In this document: positions 23,494 to 34,569 of the stretch, piece after piece | Layout: each line of letters starts with the position of its first letter | Numbering within the stretch: position 1 is the stretch's first letter | Origin: Kingdonia uniflora | Lineage: Eukaryota; Streptophyta; Magnoliopsida; Ranunculales; Circaeasteraceae | DNA: 64,000 nt | Reading direction: 5' to 3' | Assembly: GCA_014058105.1 (NCBI GenBank) | Contig: JACGCM010000669.1 | Location: forward strand, 558,001 to 622,000 | Position numbers and translations under genes: made by a program | The notes under the pieces: generated by a model | What the model was told of the DNA's origin: nothing | The model's database searches: none | Seen by the model: only the letters and a program-made list of their open reading frames with translations

Positions 23494-24107
23494 GCCAAAT
23501 TCCGTAAGCTCAAAATGGCTTAGAATTCGCTATCACACCAATGAACCTGCGACAATATTCTAATGGAAAGGAAGAAATAATACAAGTGATTTTAGCATGA
23601 AAAACCTCTCATTAGGTAAGAAAACCACGACCTCGAGTGGAGGATTTTTGTAAAAGTATATTTATTGCTTATGGTGGATATCTTATTACATGTGATCTCT
23701 AGATGTAGAAATGCTTGAACCTTATAACTATAAAGTTTGAATGTTATGAGAGTCTTGAACAAGTAATTTCTTGGTTATCTCTTGTGTAATTTTTCAGGTC
23801 CATGTCTCTTCTAGAACCTCTTCCTTATATAGGCCTTCTCCGTAGCTATTCATCGTGCTGGAGCACGTTCTCCAAACAATGTGGTTAGTGGCGGTTTACT
23901 GAATAACTTTTGAGTTCATAAGGGACAGGTACCTTTGACTGGCTTAGGTTTTTCGGTTCGAGTTCAACCCGCGTTCTTCACCAGTTATTGATGTAGGTTA
24001 AAATGTTGACTGGAGAAGTTATGTTAAAAATACGTGAGCCTGAGATAGAGGTAACTCGACCTGGCGACATCTTGATTTTAGGTCAGATCAAGGGATAAGT
24101 CCCTATA
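23494..24107 (-). repeat. LTR5 of the gypsy array (outer 5' LTR), inner end and PBS deleted
   Basis: About 614 bp. Where the other LTRs begin TGTAATGGCCAAATT, this one begins GCCAAATT directly after AATCTTA. The first 7 bp and the adjacent primer-binding site (about 27 bp in all) are gone. The outer end is CCCTATA, where CCCTACA would be canonical, and is followed by the GTGTA duplication. TATA-type box at 23824-23833. Confidence 0.9.
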
Positions 24108-24112
24108 GTGTA
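24108..24112. repeat. Target-site duplication GTGTA, right copy
   Basis: Exact match to 6689-6693. Removing the array and one copy restores a continuous copia frame. Confidence 0.9.
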
Positions 24113-27060
24113 TCGTACTGCTAGGGAGTAATAGTGTGGTACTCCCAGTGCCTATTATAATATATGTCATACCAATAATAGTCGTGACAATCCCCGATGC
24201 ACATGGCCAGTGACCAGAAATATGCCCATATTTCAAAAGGATCCAATGAATACTATTATTGTGTCATAAACATGTGTTGATACTCATTCGATTATCGGTT
24301 AATGCTCTATAAGTATATAGATCCATAGGGTAGGTTGTGTATAGTAGATCAACTATTATACATGGAATTTAGCCACTTCCTAAGCAATAAATTCTCATAA
24401 TCGAAGAACAATCTTAATGATATGATACCAAACAAGTGCATGTCACAAACATTTTATTAAACTATCCAGTGAAAAGTTCCCAGCTCAGTCAAATATAGTA
24501 CTAATAAAGCATAACTACTACTATGCAACAAGTAAAGTTACTACTTAGTGATGTCCTTTGGGCGACATCATTCATCTACTAAGAATTTGCTGTAATTCAT
24601 TCCTAGAACTTGATCCCATGATGCATTGGTATTATGGAAGCATTCTAAGGCCGTAGACTCTGCCGTGGCGAGGTATGCCAGTTGTGATTATATGATAAGT
24701 CAGGAGCAGATCTTTCCAGATTGTCAGGTTTTCCTTGCAATCCCGCGCCCAGTACCTAACTATTCATTATCCAGTTTAAAAATTTTCCTTTTCCATTGTT
24801 AGTCCATTGGTGAACTTCTTTTTCCCCTTGCCTCAGGTTATTGATGGCTACGATTTTAATCCTAGCATTGTTGTACCTCTCGTTTATCGATGGCTGCGAC
24901 CATGTCTGTATCTACCCTTGTCACTAAACCCAATATTGTATTACTCAGGTACAAGCTTACTCCAGTAAGCATAAGTTTGTGGTTCTTAACCAGTAGCTCA
25001 TTGTTTTGCTCAATGATGATAAAAATTGAATCATATCTGCGTATACAGTAAACCATCAAATATTTTCATGGAAATAAAATATTTGAAGCATAGATAGTTA
25101 ACAAAATATTCCTAATATTCTGTTTTCCATAACTATTTCTCCACGTAACATCAAAGTAGAGTTGTACTACCGAATAAAAATTGTATTGTAGCCATACAAT
25201 ATACTAGAATAATATAGGGAAATCCATTATCAGGTCTCCCTAAATATGGGGCGAGGGTGTAAACAAAGCTCCAACTTTGCCAATTAGAGACTTATTTCTC
25301 TTAACAATAGTCTTGTCCAGATTCTGCAATAGCAGATTAATTCTAATATGCATACAGATCAAGTTTATTGGTACTAAAATAGAGTTACAGTATGAGAGGT
25401 ACTTAACGTTTTGAGTATTGCCAGTATTAATTATTCATATAGATCAATACCAGTACTTGATAAAAAATTCTTGCATAAAGGCACTTCATAGTATTCAATT
25501 CAATGATACTCAATCATTACTTGTAAAGAACCTTGTTCATGTTCTATTACTCATGAAATCATATTAAGTACATCATTTTCAATTATTACATGTGGTTCAT
25601 AGTATAGAGTACAATGAAGTACATGATTCTCAATCATTACTTGCAAGTGAACCTTGTTCATTACTTTATACTTATAAGATCCTATTAAACGTTAAATCAT
25701 AACTTTACCCCGTAAAATGGTGATCTTAACATTGAAGTATATTTTAATAGACTTTTAGCCAAGATAGCTATTCAAAACAACTCGATGCTGTTATCCTGAT
25801 TCTAGCATCTAAGGTGTTCTAACCCCTAAAATTCTATAAGGTCTGTATATTCTAGCTAAATTGCCCATTTACAATGAATATTAAAGGTATTAGATATTTA
25901 TTGGACAAGTGGTTACAGTCTGAAGTCTGCTAAGTTTACAAGATAGGTAGATTAATTATGCCTTTGAACTAATATTCTAAGGTACTACTATAAGTTTCTA
26001 TTAGTGCCTCTATATCTCTAAATATTATCATGTAACATCTAATTGCACCTAGAAGCGTAATATCAGTTCCTCGGATACCAAGTTCATAGAAATAAGACTA
26101 AGTTAATTCCCAATTGATCTCTAACAATTATCCCCAATATTTAATGTATTTTAGATATGACTCCCGGTTCTATTCAAAATTAGTCTTGGTTCAGTATTAT
26201 CTCTGACCCTTGGTCAAAATTATTAGTATCCTAGGGCATACCATTAATATCCTATAAGCTATTGTAAGAAACTGAGTTAGATATTAATCTTTATTCTTAT
26301 ATCTCATATAAGTTCATCATATTTCCGATATAAGGCACCCAACATGTAGGGTCCATACATGACACATCACCTGCCATGTGGCATTGCCAAGTTTACATAA
26401 CTTTTCAGTGTGTGGGTCTTTTGTGGGCCATGCTTCGTCACCCCTGGTGGGTCCCACATGCAAAGTGCTGATAGTAAACCCTGCTACATTAGCATAGTAG
26501 ATTCCACTCCCTACAACATCACCAATATAAATCTGGTTAAGTTTTGAGCTGATTAGGTCTAATTTTCTAAAATTGGATCTGGATCGAGTTTAAAAATACT
26601 CAATGACGTCAGCAGTTAAAAAAAACTCTAAAGGGTGACGTCACCATGGTCTAATCCATCGTCATGACTTTGTTTTTAGGCTGTGAACTGCCTATGTTTA
26701 ACACTAATTTCCCGTTGACAGGGATATCTCTCGATGGAGCATAATATATCACTGTGATCGTCATAGAATAGGCTTCAAAATAAATATACAAGCCCCTCAA
26801 TTTAATCAATAACATAGTTCCTATTTTAGTTTGAAAACAACCCTCTGTGACGGTAAAAAGTTTCTAAAATAGGGTTTTCATTCGTTAAGAAAATATGTTA
26901 TTAAATTATATAATCAAATCTATGTATCTTATACATGAGATCATCAAATTAGTACAAAAAAAAACAAATTTATGAAGAAAATTACCTCCTCATCACAAAC
27001 AAACAAAAAAAATTCAAAAAATGCGTTTGGAGTCATTTTTCTTCCTTTGATCTACTAGCT
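24113..27060 (-). pseudogene. Ty1/copia gag and protease/pre-integrase part
   Basis: This is the upstream half of the copia element cut by the gypsy array. On the minus strand, just before the insertion point, the frame reads IGTGSTTLLLPSSTI. On the other side of the array it goes on YTNKSNQILLSCKDIYDNGYHI. Together they match the copia segment leading into the pre-integrase domain. At about 25059-24700 there is a gag-tail-like stretch (NNELLVKNHKL, GRYRHGRSHR, then a Lys/Arg-rich part). 25060-27060 is too decayed for me to align and may contain other insertions; I see no open gag there. Confidence 0.65.
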
Positions 27061-27066
27061 CTTGTT

Positions 27067-27081
27067 CCCGTGCTGATAACA
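27067..27081 (-). promoter_or_regulatory. Primer-binding site of the copia element
   Basis: The minus strand after the 5' LTR reads TGTTATCAGCACGGG. It resembles the initiator-tRNA-Met site (TGGTATCAGAGC) usual for plant copia, with a few changes. Confidence 0.75.
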
Positions 27082-27319
27082 TGGTAGATAACAAGTAATC
27101 TACTAAGCAATCAAGCACATATTTTCAGATCTAACAAACATAATATGAGAGAGAAGTAGTGCTTTATTGATATGATGAAACAAAAGGTTCCAGAGGCATA
27201 AAGACTAATTAGATATATATAGCCCTTCAAGGGTTCCTTCCATGGGCCAAGTTAAGAGTCCAATGGAGATACCCCAGCACAGTTGTGTTCCTTCCTTGGG
27301 CCAGATACAACTTCTAACA
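27082..27319 (-). repeat. 5' LTR of the Ty1/copia element
   Basis: 238 bp, TGGTAGATAACAAG...CTTCTAACA, homologous to 3506-3762. Adjacent to a Met-tRNA type PBS, which fixes it as the 5' LTR of a minus-strand element. Without the gypsy array and one GTGTA copy the copia element is about 6.4 kb. Confidence 0.82.
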
Positions 27320-28609
27320 CCCTTTGATTTTCTTCAAGGGTATTGTGGGATGATTGCCTAAATATACCTTGGCAATAGCTAAATCACACTTCGAAATAGC
27401 AGGAGCCAACTAAAAATCTAAATTTGATTTGACAATTGTCCAAATAAATGCAAGTTATAGCACACTTTCCCCAATCGATACTGGAACACGTTTCTCCCCA
27501 AATTGATACCAAAATTCCCAATCGATACTAGCCCCTCCCCTGCAACCCTACTATCACCTTTTCTATCTTTTTATATTGTTTAATGCATTAAATGTAAAGT
27601 AATGCCTCAACCATGCAATGTACTTCTGATATTAATCCTTGTCTGCAAACATCTTCTTCTGCTTCAACTGAAAGCTTCTCTTTGTCCTTTAAGATTCTTG
27701 TAATTTTTTTCCATTTGAAATCCTCGTATAGGTTTTCTTTTTGTAACATTTTTTTCTTTGTCTTTCCCGAAATGTTATCCATGTCTACTGTATAAGTTTA
27801 CACCTCAGAACTCACATAAGTTTTCTTCTCAGCTGATTGAAGACCCAGAAGGTAAAAGGAACTTTTGAGTTGCACCATCTAATGCAATCTACATTATCTG
27901 AACTAGATGGTTATTAAGTTTGTCGCATAATCTTTCATATTTATCATTTGTACTGTTTCGATTAGTCTTACTCTATATCATCTACTTGTCATTTTCCATA
28001 GAATATTTATCATTTATCATAGCATTCTTATCATTTATTTTGTGTTATTCGTTTGAAGTTTATATCATTTGTTTTATAGTTATTTTATCCTTTGTTTTTA
28101 ACTTAATATCAATTGTTTATGTTGTTTCTCTCAGATAATTGCTTTATGGTATGGTAGCTTCTAACTTTATATCATCCTTAATTTCAGGGGGGTGGAGGTG
28201 GGGGGGGGGGGGATCATACCTCCCAAAAATGGATTAATAATTAGTTATATAAAAGGAAATACAAAAATGACCGAGATTGTAGCGTAAACATCATTTACTA
28301 ATTTTTTTAGAATCCTCAAACAAACAAGCAGAATGGATAAAAAAAATTTGAGGTATACAACTTCGCTCATGGTTGTGCATACCAAATTTCATCGGTCCAG
28401 GACTATTTTGTAATAATGAATATCCATAAAAGAACTCCCGGTAAACTAGTTTAAAATTGTAACTACTAATGTAATTCCCATCATTTGTCAATAGGAATTT
28501 ATCATTTGTAAATACTTTTTTTGTCATTTTTCCAGTAGAACTACGCTTTAAATCACCATCCGAACATGTGTCAGATCTCCTTGATTTTTAGTTCAAATCT
28601 GCAACCTAC
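27320..28609. other. Spacer 5' of MULE 2, with TCATTTGT words and a poly-G run
   Basis: No gene is recognised. A charged 64-codon minus frame at 27782-27588 has no known motif. From about 27930 to 28130 and again at 28480-28510 the words ATCATTTGT and ATCATTTAT recur on the plus strand, in the sense of the MULE that follows. At 28189-28212 there is a G-rich run, ggggggtggaggt followed by thirteen or so G. It is likely the MULE 5' region; I could not find terminal inverted repeats. Confidence 0.5.
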
Positions 28610-30718
28610 ATGGAGGAACTCTATGACTTCAATAAAGTGTTTAACATTGGTGATGTATATCGAGATAGGATCAAATTTAAGAACCACATCGGAGCATATG
28701 CACTTGTGAATAAGTTCCAGCTATACCATGTTCTGAGCAACAAATATAAAGTCATGATATGCTGCAAAGCTCATAACTACTCACGGTGGATCAACGCAGC
28801 TAGGTTGCTTGATTTAACATTCTATATAGTTAGGACATATTGTTCTGAGCATACCTGCATCATCGTAAAACATGATGATGGGAACGTATCTAAGGTATCG
28901 TCTAGTAATTGGTTTGCTTCACTAATCAAGGAAAAACTAAGAAATGACCCTAACTATAAGGCAAAAAGGATTATTACCGATTTACATGAACTGCACCTTG
29001 TCGATATAACATGCAAGGCTCCCTGAGCTACTAAAGAAAAAGTGAACACCAAGGTAAAATATTGTCATTTGTCCTAGGATAATTTGTTATTGTTTCTTTT
29101 ATCCCTAGTTATTTTTTGTAATACTATTACATCATTTACCCTAATTTGATTTGTTATTTATTATGTATCTATTACAAAGTATTTTGATAATTTTTTATCA
29201 TGTATTTTAAGCCAAATCTGTCATTTGTTCATAATAATTTATCAACTATTTAATTTATTTCAGATGCGGGGGAGCTTCACTCACTCCTACCAACTTCTTA
29301 CAAGCTACTTTGGAGAAGTTAAGTTGGTTGACCTTAATTTGGTGTTTGACATACAAAGCACTAGTTACAATGATAAAAGATTCATTAGGTGTTTCTGGCA
29401 TTTTGGTGCTCAAAAAAAAATGTATCAACTACTGAGACCCATTGTAGTGACCTATGGAACATTTTTGAAAGGGAGATACAAAGAAACCTTACTAATAGCA
29501 CTCTTCATTGACCAAACAATCATTTTTTTCCACTTGCTTTCTCATTAACCGATATAGAGTATATCAAAAGTTTAATATACTTTTTGGAGATGTTTGGGCC
29601 CAATTTCCACGGAGATCAGGCTCGATTGTCATCATCTCTAACAAGAACCTTAGAATTCTTAATAATGTTACCAAAGTGTTTTCAATGGTTATCCATACAT
29701 TTTGTGCCTTCCACATATCGAATAATATTGAAACTACCCTTAATAGCATAAGGATTTCATTTAGGCTGGCAGCCAAGGCTCTAACATGCATTGATTTTGA
29801 TAGAAATTTGAATTCAATCCAAACAACAAATTCAGTGGGTTTCTAATACATATTAGGTATTCCCAAAGGGACATGGTCTAATTTATATGTTCTTATGAAT
29901 TGGTATGTTTATCCTTTTTTAACCCACATTTGTCTCTTATTCATTGAATACTATCATTTCTCTTTTTTTGTCTTTTTTTGTCATTTGTTGTTTTAGTTAT
30001 TTCATTTGTTGTTTTGAAACCTATCATTATAATTACATTTTTTTTCAGGTACGGGGTGGCATACACAAATTACGTCGAGATCTGGAATAATGTAATTATT
30101 CCAGTGAGAGATCTCCCTATCCGTGTATTTATTGAGTAATTGTACATAATCTGCTCTAAAGCTTTTTTCACATGTAGAGAGGAAGCTATCAAGAATCAAA
30201 CTCACTTAATGAAATGGGTAACGGATCATTGTACGAGCAGAAAGGTAGTGGCTGACATATTAACCTATAGGGTTTATACTGGAGGTAACCATTTCTAGAT
30301 GACTAGTTATGGCAGAACCAATTTAATAAATATTGGAGATGGTAGTTGTTCCTGCCGCTGGTGGCAAACGATGGGTATACTTTGCGAACACAGATTACGC
30401 GCACTCGGTATTGCCAAGGTTGATCAGACTGTATGTACAGATGAGTACAACACTAATGATACATACAAGGCAGTTTATGAACCTATATGGACTCCTATCA
30501 AAGGAATAAAGCAATGGAAAATTTTAAAATCAGACCTACGTGTTCGTTCTCCTAAACCAAAGGTAGCACCAGGTCGTCCTCGCTCACAAAGGAAAAAAGA
30601 GGTAAAAATGGTAGGTTTGGTGACTCAACTTAACTGCCAAAAAAATGGAAACAACCATCATTCCTGTAAGTATAATGCAGTCCCATCTGATGATAGTATG
30701 CGTTCGATAATGGCATAG
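28610..30718 (+). pseudogene. MULE (Mutator-like) transposase, three exons, inactive
   Basis: Exon 1 (28610-29023) is the N-terminal DNA-binding region (MEELYDFNKVFNIGDVYRDR, ending HELHLVDITCKAP). An acceptor TTTCAG at 29258-29263 opens exon 2, which has SFTHSYQLLTSYFGE and the catalytic block RPIVVTYGTFLKGRYKETLL. Active MULEs have DGTFLKG there, so the first catalytic Asp is Tyr. A frameshift near 29540 leads to LRILNNVTKVFSMVIHTFCA and the conserved SIRISFRLAAKAL-like segment. The second conserved Asp appears as Asn (IISNKN). Acceptor TTTTTTTCAG at 30048 opens exon 3: YTNYVEIWNN, then the SWIM zinc finger CSCRWWQTMGILCEH (C-x-C ... C-x-H) and a C-terminal NDTYKAVYEPIWTPI. A stop at about 30137 breaks exon 3 before the SWIM finger. 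Both introns are rich in TCATTTGT. Confidence 0.87.
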
Positions 30719-30902
30719 GCTTTTACAATGAGCACTGACCCACCAACAATGTTAGATTTTCCAATAGTTGAAGACGACGACGTTGCGTTTCAGTTTGCTT
30801 TGAAGATAATTATTTTGGTTATACAATATTTTGGGAAATAAAGTTACAAATAAAGATAACTTTTGCAACCCAGTTTGCATTGAAGAAAAAATTTTTTGCT
30901 TA

Positions 30903-31190
30903 CACAATATTTTATATTTTGGGAAAGAAGTAATAATTTGTGTATATCTGGCAGCTACTTATGTTTATCTTGTCATTTGTTGACACAATATCTATCAATT
31001 GTTTGATATGTTTTGTCATGTCTCAGAATAGCATTTGAGAAATTGGTTACACAATATTTTGTATTTTGGGAAAGAAGTAATAATTTGTGTATATCTGGTA
31101 GCTACTTATGTTTATTTTGTCATTGGATGACACAATATCTGTCAATTGTTTTATATGTTTTGTCATGTCTCAGAATATCATTTGAAGTAA
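30903..31190 (+). repeat. ~147-bp tandem duplication 3' of the MULE
   Basis: The unit CACAATATTTTATATTTTGG...TGTCATGTCTCAGAATA beginning at 30903 is repeated at 31050, with few changes. A shorter, more diverged copy lies at about 30810-30850. Each unit contains a TCATTTGT or TCATTGGA word. Confidence 0.88.
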
Positions 31191-31981
31191 CATTATTAAC
31201 ATGTAAACATGGCATACATATCATTTATTGGACGCTATTAGTCATTTGTTTCGACATCATATTATATTTTTTCATAGCGCATCAAAGGATTATCAGCAAC
31301 AAATAAAGTGCAGTACGAAAGATTAAAACTATTAAATACCTTAAAAAAAAGATTATCAACCACTTCTACCTTCCCTCCTTGATAGAAACCTCGAGGTTCT
31401 ATTAAGGTTTATCTATATAACAACATGGTTGTAATCCGATATTCTTTTTTCCATGTTTTAATTCAACCTCTTAAGATTTTTGATCTTAACTCTGAGTGTA
31501 ATAACGTCATTTTTCAACTTCAACTTTTCATCTATGAGCTTTGAAACTATATCCTAGTATTCGACAATCCTCTCCTCAAGTGGGATGCGCCTGATGATAA
31601 AGGCGCCTTCCATGGACTAAAACCTTTACTCCATTTCCTAATTGTTTATGACTGCCGAAACATGGAGTATAAGAAAATCATAAAAGTTGGCATAAAAAAG
31701 CCTAAATTGAAGCAATTTATCTTCGTAAAGATCTTCTTACCTTAAGAAATTATTCAGATTTAACAATCAGCATTCCTTAAATTCCTTTAGATCCGTTTTT
31801 TCAAACTAGTCAGCCATTAGTTGAAGTAACTCTGAAGAATGATAATGTTGTAGTTGAGATTGTTATAGTAAATGTCACAGTTGAACATTTGTGGTTGTAG
31901 TTGAGATTGCTAGAGTTACTATTTTTATACATTTATGGCTAAGATCAATCATGGCAGTTAGTAGTTAGGAATTGTGGTATT
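31191..31981. other. Spacer without recognised gene
   Basis: AT-rich, with stops in all frames. One more TCATTTGT word at about 31242. No feature supported. Confidence 0.5.
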
Positions 31982-32568
31982 TTATGGAACATGAATACAT
32001 GATGAAATGGAGAAAAAGTAATGAAATAGCCAGCATAAAAACCATAATAACTTTGAAGATATAATGATAAAAACTGCTAAACAATGAATACAAAGTAAAA
32101 AAATGTAAATTTTGGCATCCAGTCGTGTTTCAGTCTCACAAGCGAGTTTAATTATAATGTCACTATCATTCTCATCTTCCGAGAAGTTAGATTCTATCTC
32201 AGATATACGATGCAACAACAGTCTTCTCTTCATCATATCTGATGAAGAGATCGATAACATCTTATTTTGAGCTTCTTTATAACGGTTGACTTTATCAACC
32301 ATCACTTGGGTCTGTTGCAGAAGGTTGAGAAGTTCTTTCTCTAGAATGGCGTAACATTTTTCAAGCCATTTCTCTCTTCTGCTACGACTTTAACTTTTAT
32401 TTCTTTATTTGCAGCATAGTTTGCATTTTTTCAGAAATAGTAATTCTTGGAAATGTCATATATCTCAATTAACGAGGACGTCCTTTGATTATCTATTCCA
32501 CCTCTTTCTAAACTTAGTTGGAAGTTGGAGAAGTTCAACCCTAGGTCTGGTCTCTCCCTAGTTCCCAT
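31982..32568 (-). pseudogene. Small coiled-coil protein relic, unknown
   Basis: From an ATG at 32568 the minus strand reads MGTRERPDLGLNFSNFQLSL and then GGIDNQRTSSLIEIYDISKN. After a break it goes on as WLEKCYAILEKELLNLLQQT and MVDKVNRYKEAQNKMLSI, ending with an acidic ESNFSEDENDSDIIIK. The Leu/Lys/Glu pattern suggests a coiled coil. I do not recognise the family. The reading frame shifts near 32420. It may belong to the same large MULE as the transposase to the left, but it lies on the opposite strand. Confidence 0.5.
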
Positions 32569-32650
32569 CTCTAAAGCAGTTGCAAACACCTTCTAAATAA
32601 TTGACCAATTTATAGGCAGCATGTACTTTTCATTTGTCATTAAATATGTA

Positions 32651-32689
<39 letters not shown>

Positions 32690-33107
32690 TTTAAGTTGAA
32701 TTGGCTATATCATTTGTATATTCACATGTTTCATTAGAAGAGTATCATTTGTCTATTAATATTTGACATTTATTAAAGGTAATCTTTCAATTCACGAGTA
32801 ACATCTGTACTAAAGGTATGTGAACTCTGACCAGTCATTGTTTGCCATTTTTTGACATAAATTTATCATTTTTAAATCAACATTTTTCATTTGAAGAGTG
32901 TCATTTTTTTATGAGTATTTGTCATTTTTTAATTAAGACCTGTCATTTGTTATTTCATAATTTGTGTTTTGATTTGTCATCCTTTTTTATTAGAAGTCTA
33001 CTCTCTGCAATTACAATAATTGATGAACACACATACAAGAAAAGTATATTATATATTATAAAACTTAAAACTTAAAACTAAATGCAAATTACATATTTGA
33101 TTGCATA
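32569..33107. repeat. TCATTTGT-rich spacer with (TA)n tract
   Basis: A simple (TA)n run spans about 32651-32687. Around it TCATTTGT or a close variant occurs repeatedly on the plus strand (for example near 32633, 32710, 32745 and 32943). No gene seen. Confidence 0.75.
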
Positions 33108-33526
33108 TTAGAGACCCTCCTCGCTTGATGATTCCTGAGCATGATCACGTTCCATGGCCATGATCATCTGCTCAAGGTAGCTAATTTTGCAGGCTGCCTC
33201 CTCCCACTATTTTTTCAACTCATCCCACTCTATTGTCAAGGCAAACACATGATCTTCAAAATACCTGATTTTGAAATCACAAGCATCCTTCTGTTCGCTG
33301 ACTTTCTCAAGTTCGTCTATTTCTACTCATTTTTCTCTAAGTCTTCGTAATGCTCCTTCAGAAATTATGCCTTCTCCCCGATATAATCCTTCTCCATCCC
33401 GTAAATTTTGTTCAATTTGAAAAGATGTCAAATATCTCATTTTTCGTTAACCCCAATCACTTCAAACCAATCAACATTGGTGTTTGAAGAGACGTGGCTA
33501 AATTGAGTGGATTACGACATTGGCAT
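33108..33526 (-). pseudogene. Small coiled-coil protein relic, unknown
   Basis: Starts with an ATG at 33526. A broken minus frame contains NVDWFEVIGVNEK, MEKDYIGEKA, KEHYEDLEKNE, KVSEQKDACDFKIRYFEDH and finally YLEQMIMAMERDHAQESSSE before a stop at 33108. Three or more in-frame stops interrupt it. The N-terminal WFEV and the Glu/Lys heptads are like small plant proteins that accompany GRF-type zinc fingers, but this is only a resemblance. Confidence 0.45.
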
Positions 33527-34122
33527 TTTCTTTAACTTTCTCATGTGTTTCAACTTTGAAGAAATGTAGTTGTGATTGATTGTGAATGGGACTCCAATCC
33601 AATGAACCTTGAATATATAGGACTTCAGATTACCATTGGGAAGATACTTTGAATGAGGATCGGGAGGATATATTTAGTATTAATTTATGTTATTAATTGT
33701 TCCACCCCCGCATTTCATCCTTGTTTAGACATACATCATTTTGTATTCTTTGATCACAGGGTTATGGCAGGGTTAGGGTTTGGATAAGGGTCGGGGGTGG
33801 AGGGTGGGGACTAATAATGTTAATTTTTCTTATATCTTTCATGTCATTGAAAAGGAGGTTACTTTGTCTTCACGCAACAAGTACGTGGTATCTTATCATT
33901 TGCCCAGGGTTACTTGTATCAGTTGTAGATACCAGTGCAATCAATGTTGATACATTAATCACCTTTATTTAAATATCGATTTGTCACATCTTAATGATGG
34001 ATTTTAAAAGAATCTGTCATTTATAAGTTTTCATTTGTCATCAATAATAGTTAAATTTATCATTGCTTATATAAAGCTTGAAGGTGCTAACATTTCTCAA
34101 TTTTTGTTTTGTTTTGAGAAAT

Positions 34123-34569
34123 ATGTCCGATGATTCAATCTCAGATGATTATAATTTATTTTAGGGTAAATTAGACAAAAATGGGAAGGTTATTTGTGGT
34201 AGGTGTTTGTAAATGCAAAAACAAAAATATGATGCCCGCATGGACTTGCATATGAAGAGACATCATTTCAATAAGCTTCTATGTTGGGCCAAACATCTAA
34301 GAAATTAGATGTGATTTTACACCAAGTTAATTCCCGAGAGGCGTGTCATTAAAATGCCCACAAGTACCTTAAATGAGTTAGACATTGCAATTGCAAGGTA
34401 AGAGAAGAAGATTACTAGGATGGAGTTCCAAGAAACTCGTAAGAAGGTAATAGCGTACTATAAAGATAGTAGGTGGGATGATGGTTTTGATGGGTATAAC
34501 ATTAAAAATCATGATGGTATATTGGCACCAGATATAATGAGCGACGGCGAAGGATGCATTTTTTACTAG
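34123..34569 (+). pseudogene. Zinc-finger-like small protein relic
   Basis: The frame from an ATG at 34123 begins MSDDSISDDYNLF and continues, after a TAG, with KLDKNGKVICGRC, KYDARMDLHMKRHH: a C-x2-C followed by H-x4-H spacing, like a single C2H2/BED-type finger. A second frame carries RRVIKMPTSTLNELDIAIAR and KKVIAYYKDSRWDDGFDGYN. Several stops are present. I cannot name the family. Confidence 0.42.

Larger units (their letters stand above)
6694..24107 (-). mobile_element. Tandem array of a Tat-like Ty3/gypsy element: 5 LTRs, 4 internal regions
   Basis: The block is LTR1-int1-LTR2-int2-LTR3-int3-LTR4-int4-LTR5, with unit lengths of 4256, 4130, 4181 and 4233 bp. The pol relics read on the minus strand, so the right-hand LTR is the outer 5' LTR. 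Every internal region has the same order on the minus strand: PBS, short gag-like start fused to the end of RT, archaeal-type second RNase H, integrase, a block of ~155-bp repeats, and an antisense ORF next to the 3' LTR. The second RNase H and the TGGCGCC-type PBS point to the non-chromovirus Tat group (established for Ogre/Retand/Grande relatives). The whole array is bounded by one perfect GTGTA duplication and interrupts a copia pol frame, so it behaves as one insertion. All units carry stops and none encodes a complete pol. Confidence 0.92.

Noticed and set aside
6694..24107. CRISPR-like or bacterial repeat array
   Set aside because: The repeat units are 4.2 kb, carry retrotransposon LTRs and pol, and the sequence is plant nuclear.
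3501..27324. Target-site duplication for the copia element
   Set aside because: CTTTT and CCCTT flanks do not match well enough; the duplication has decayed or the ends are slightly misplaced.
32651..32690. (TA)n tract as a replication or regulatory site
   Set aside because: A simple microsatellite is sufficient explanation; no other evidence.
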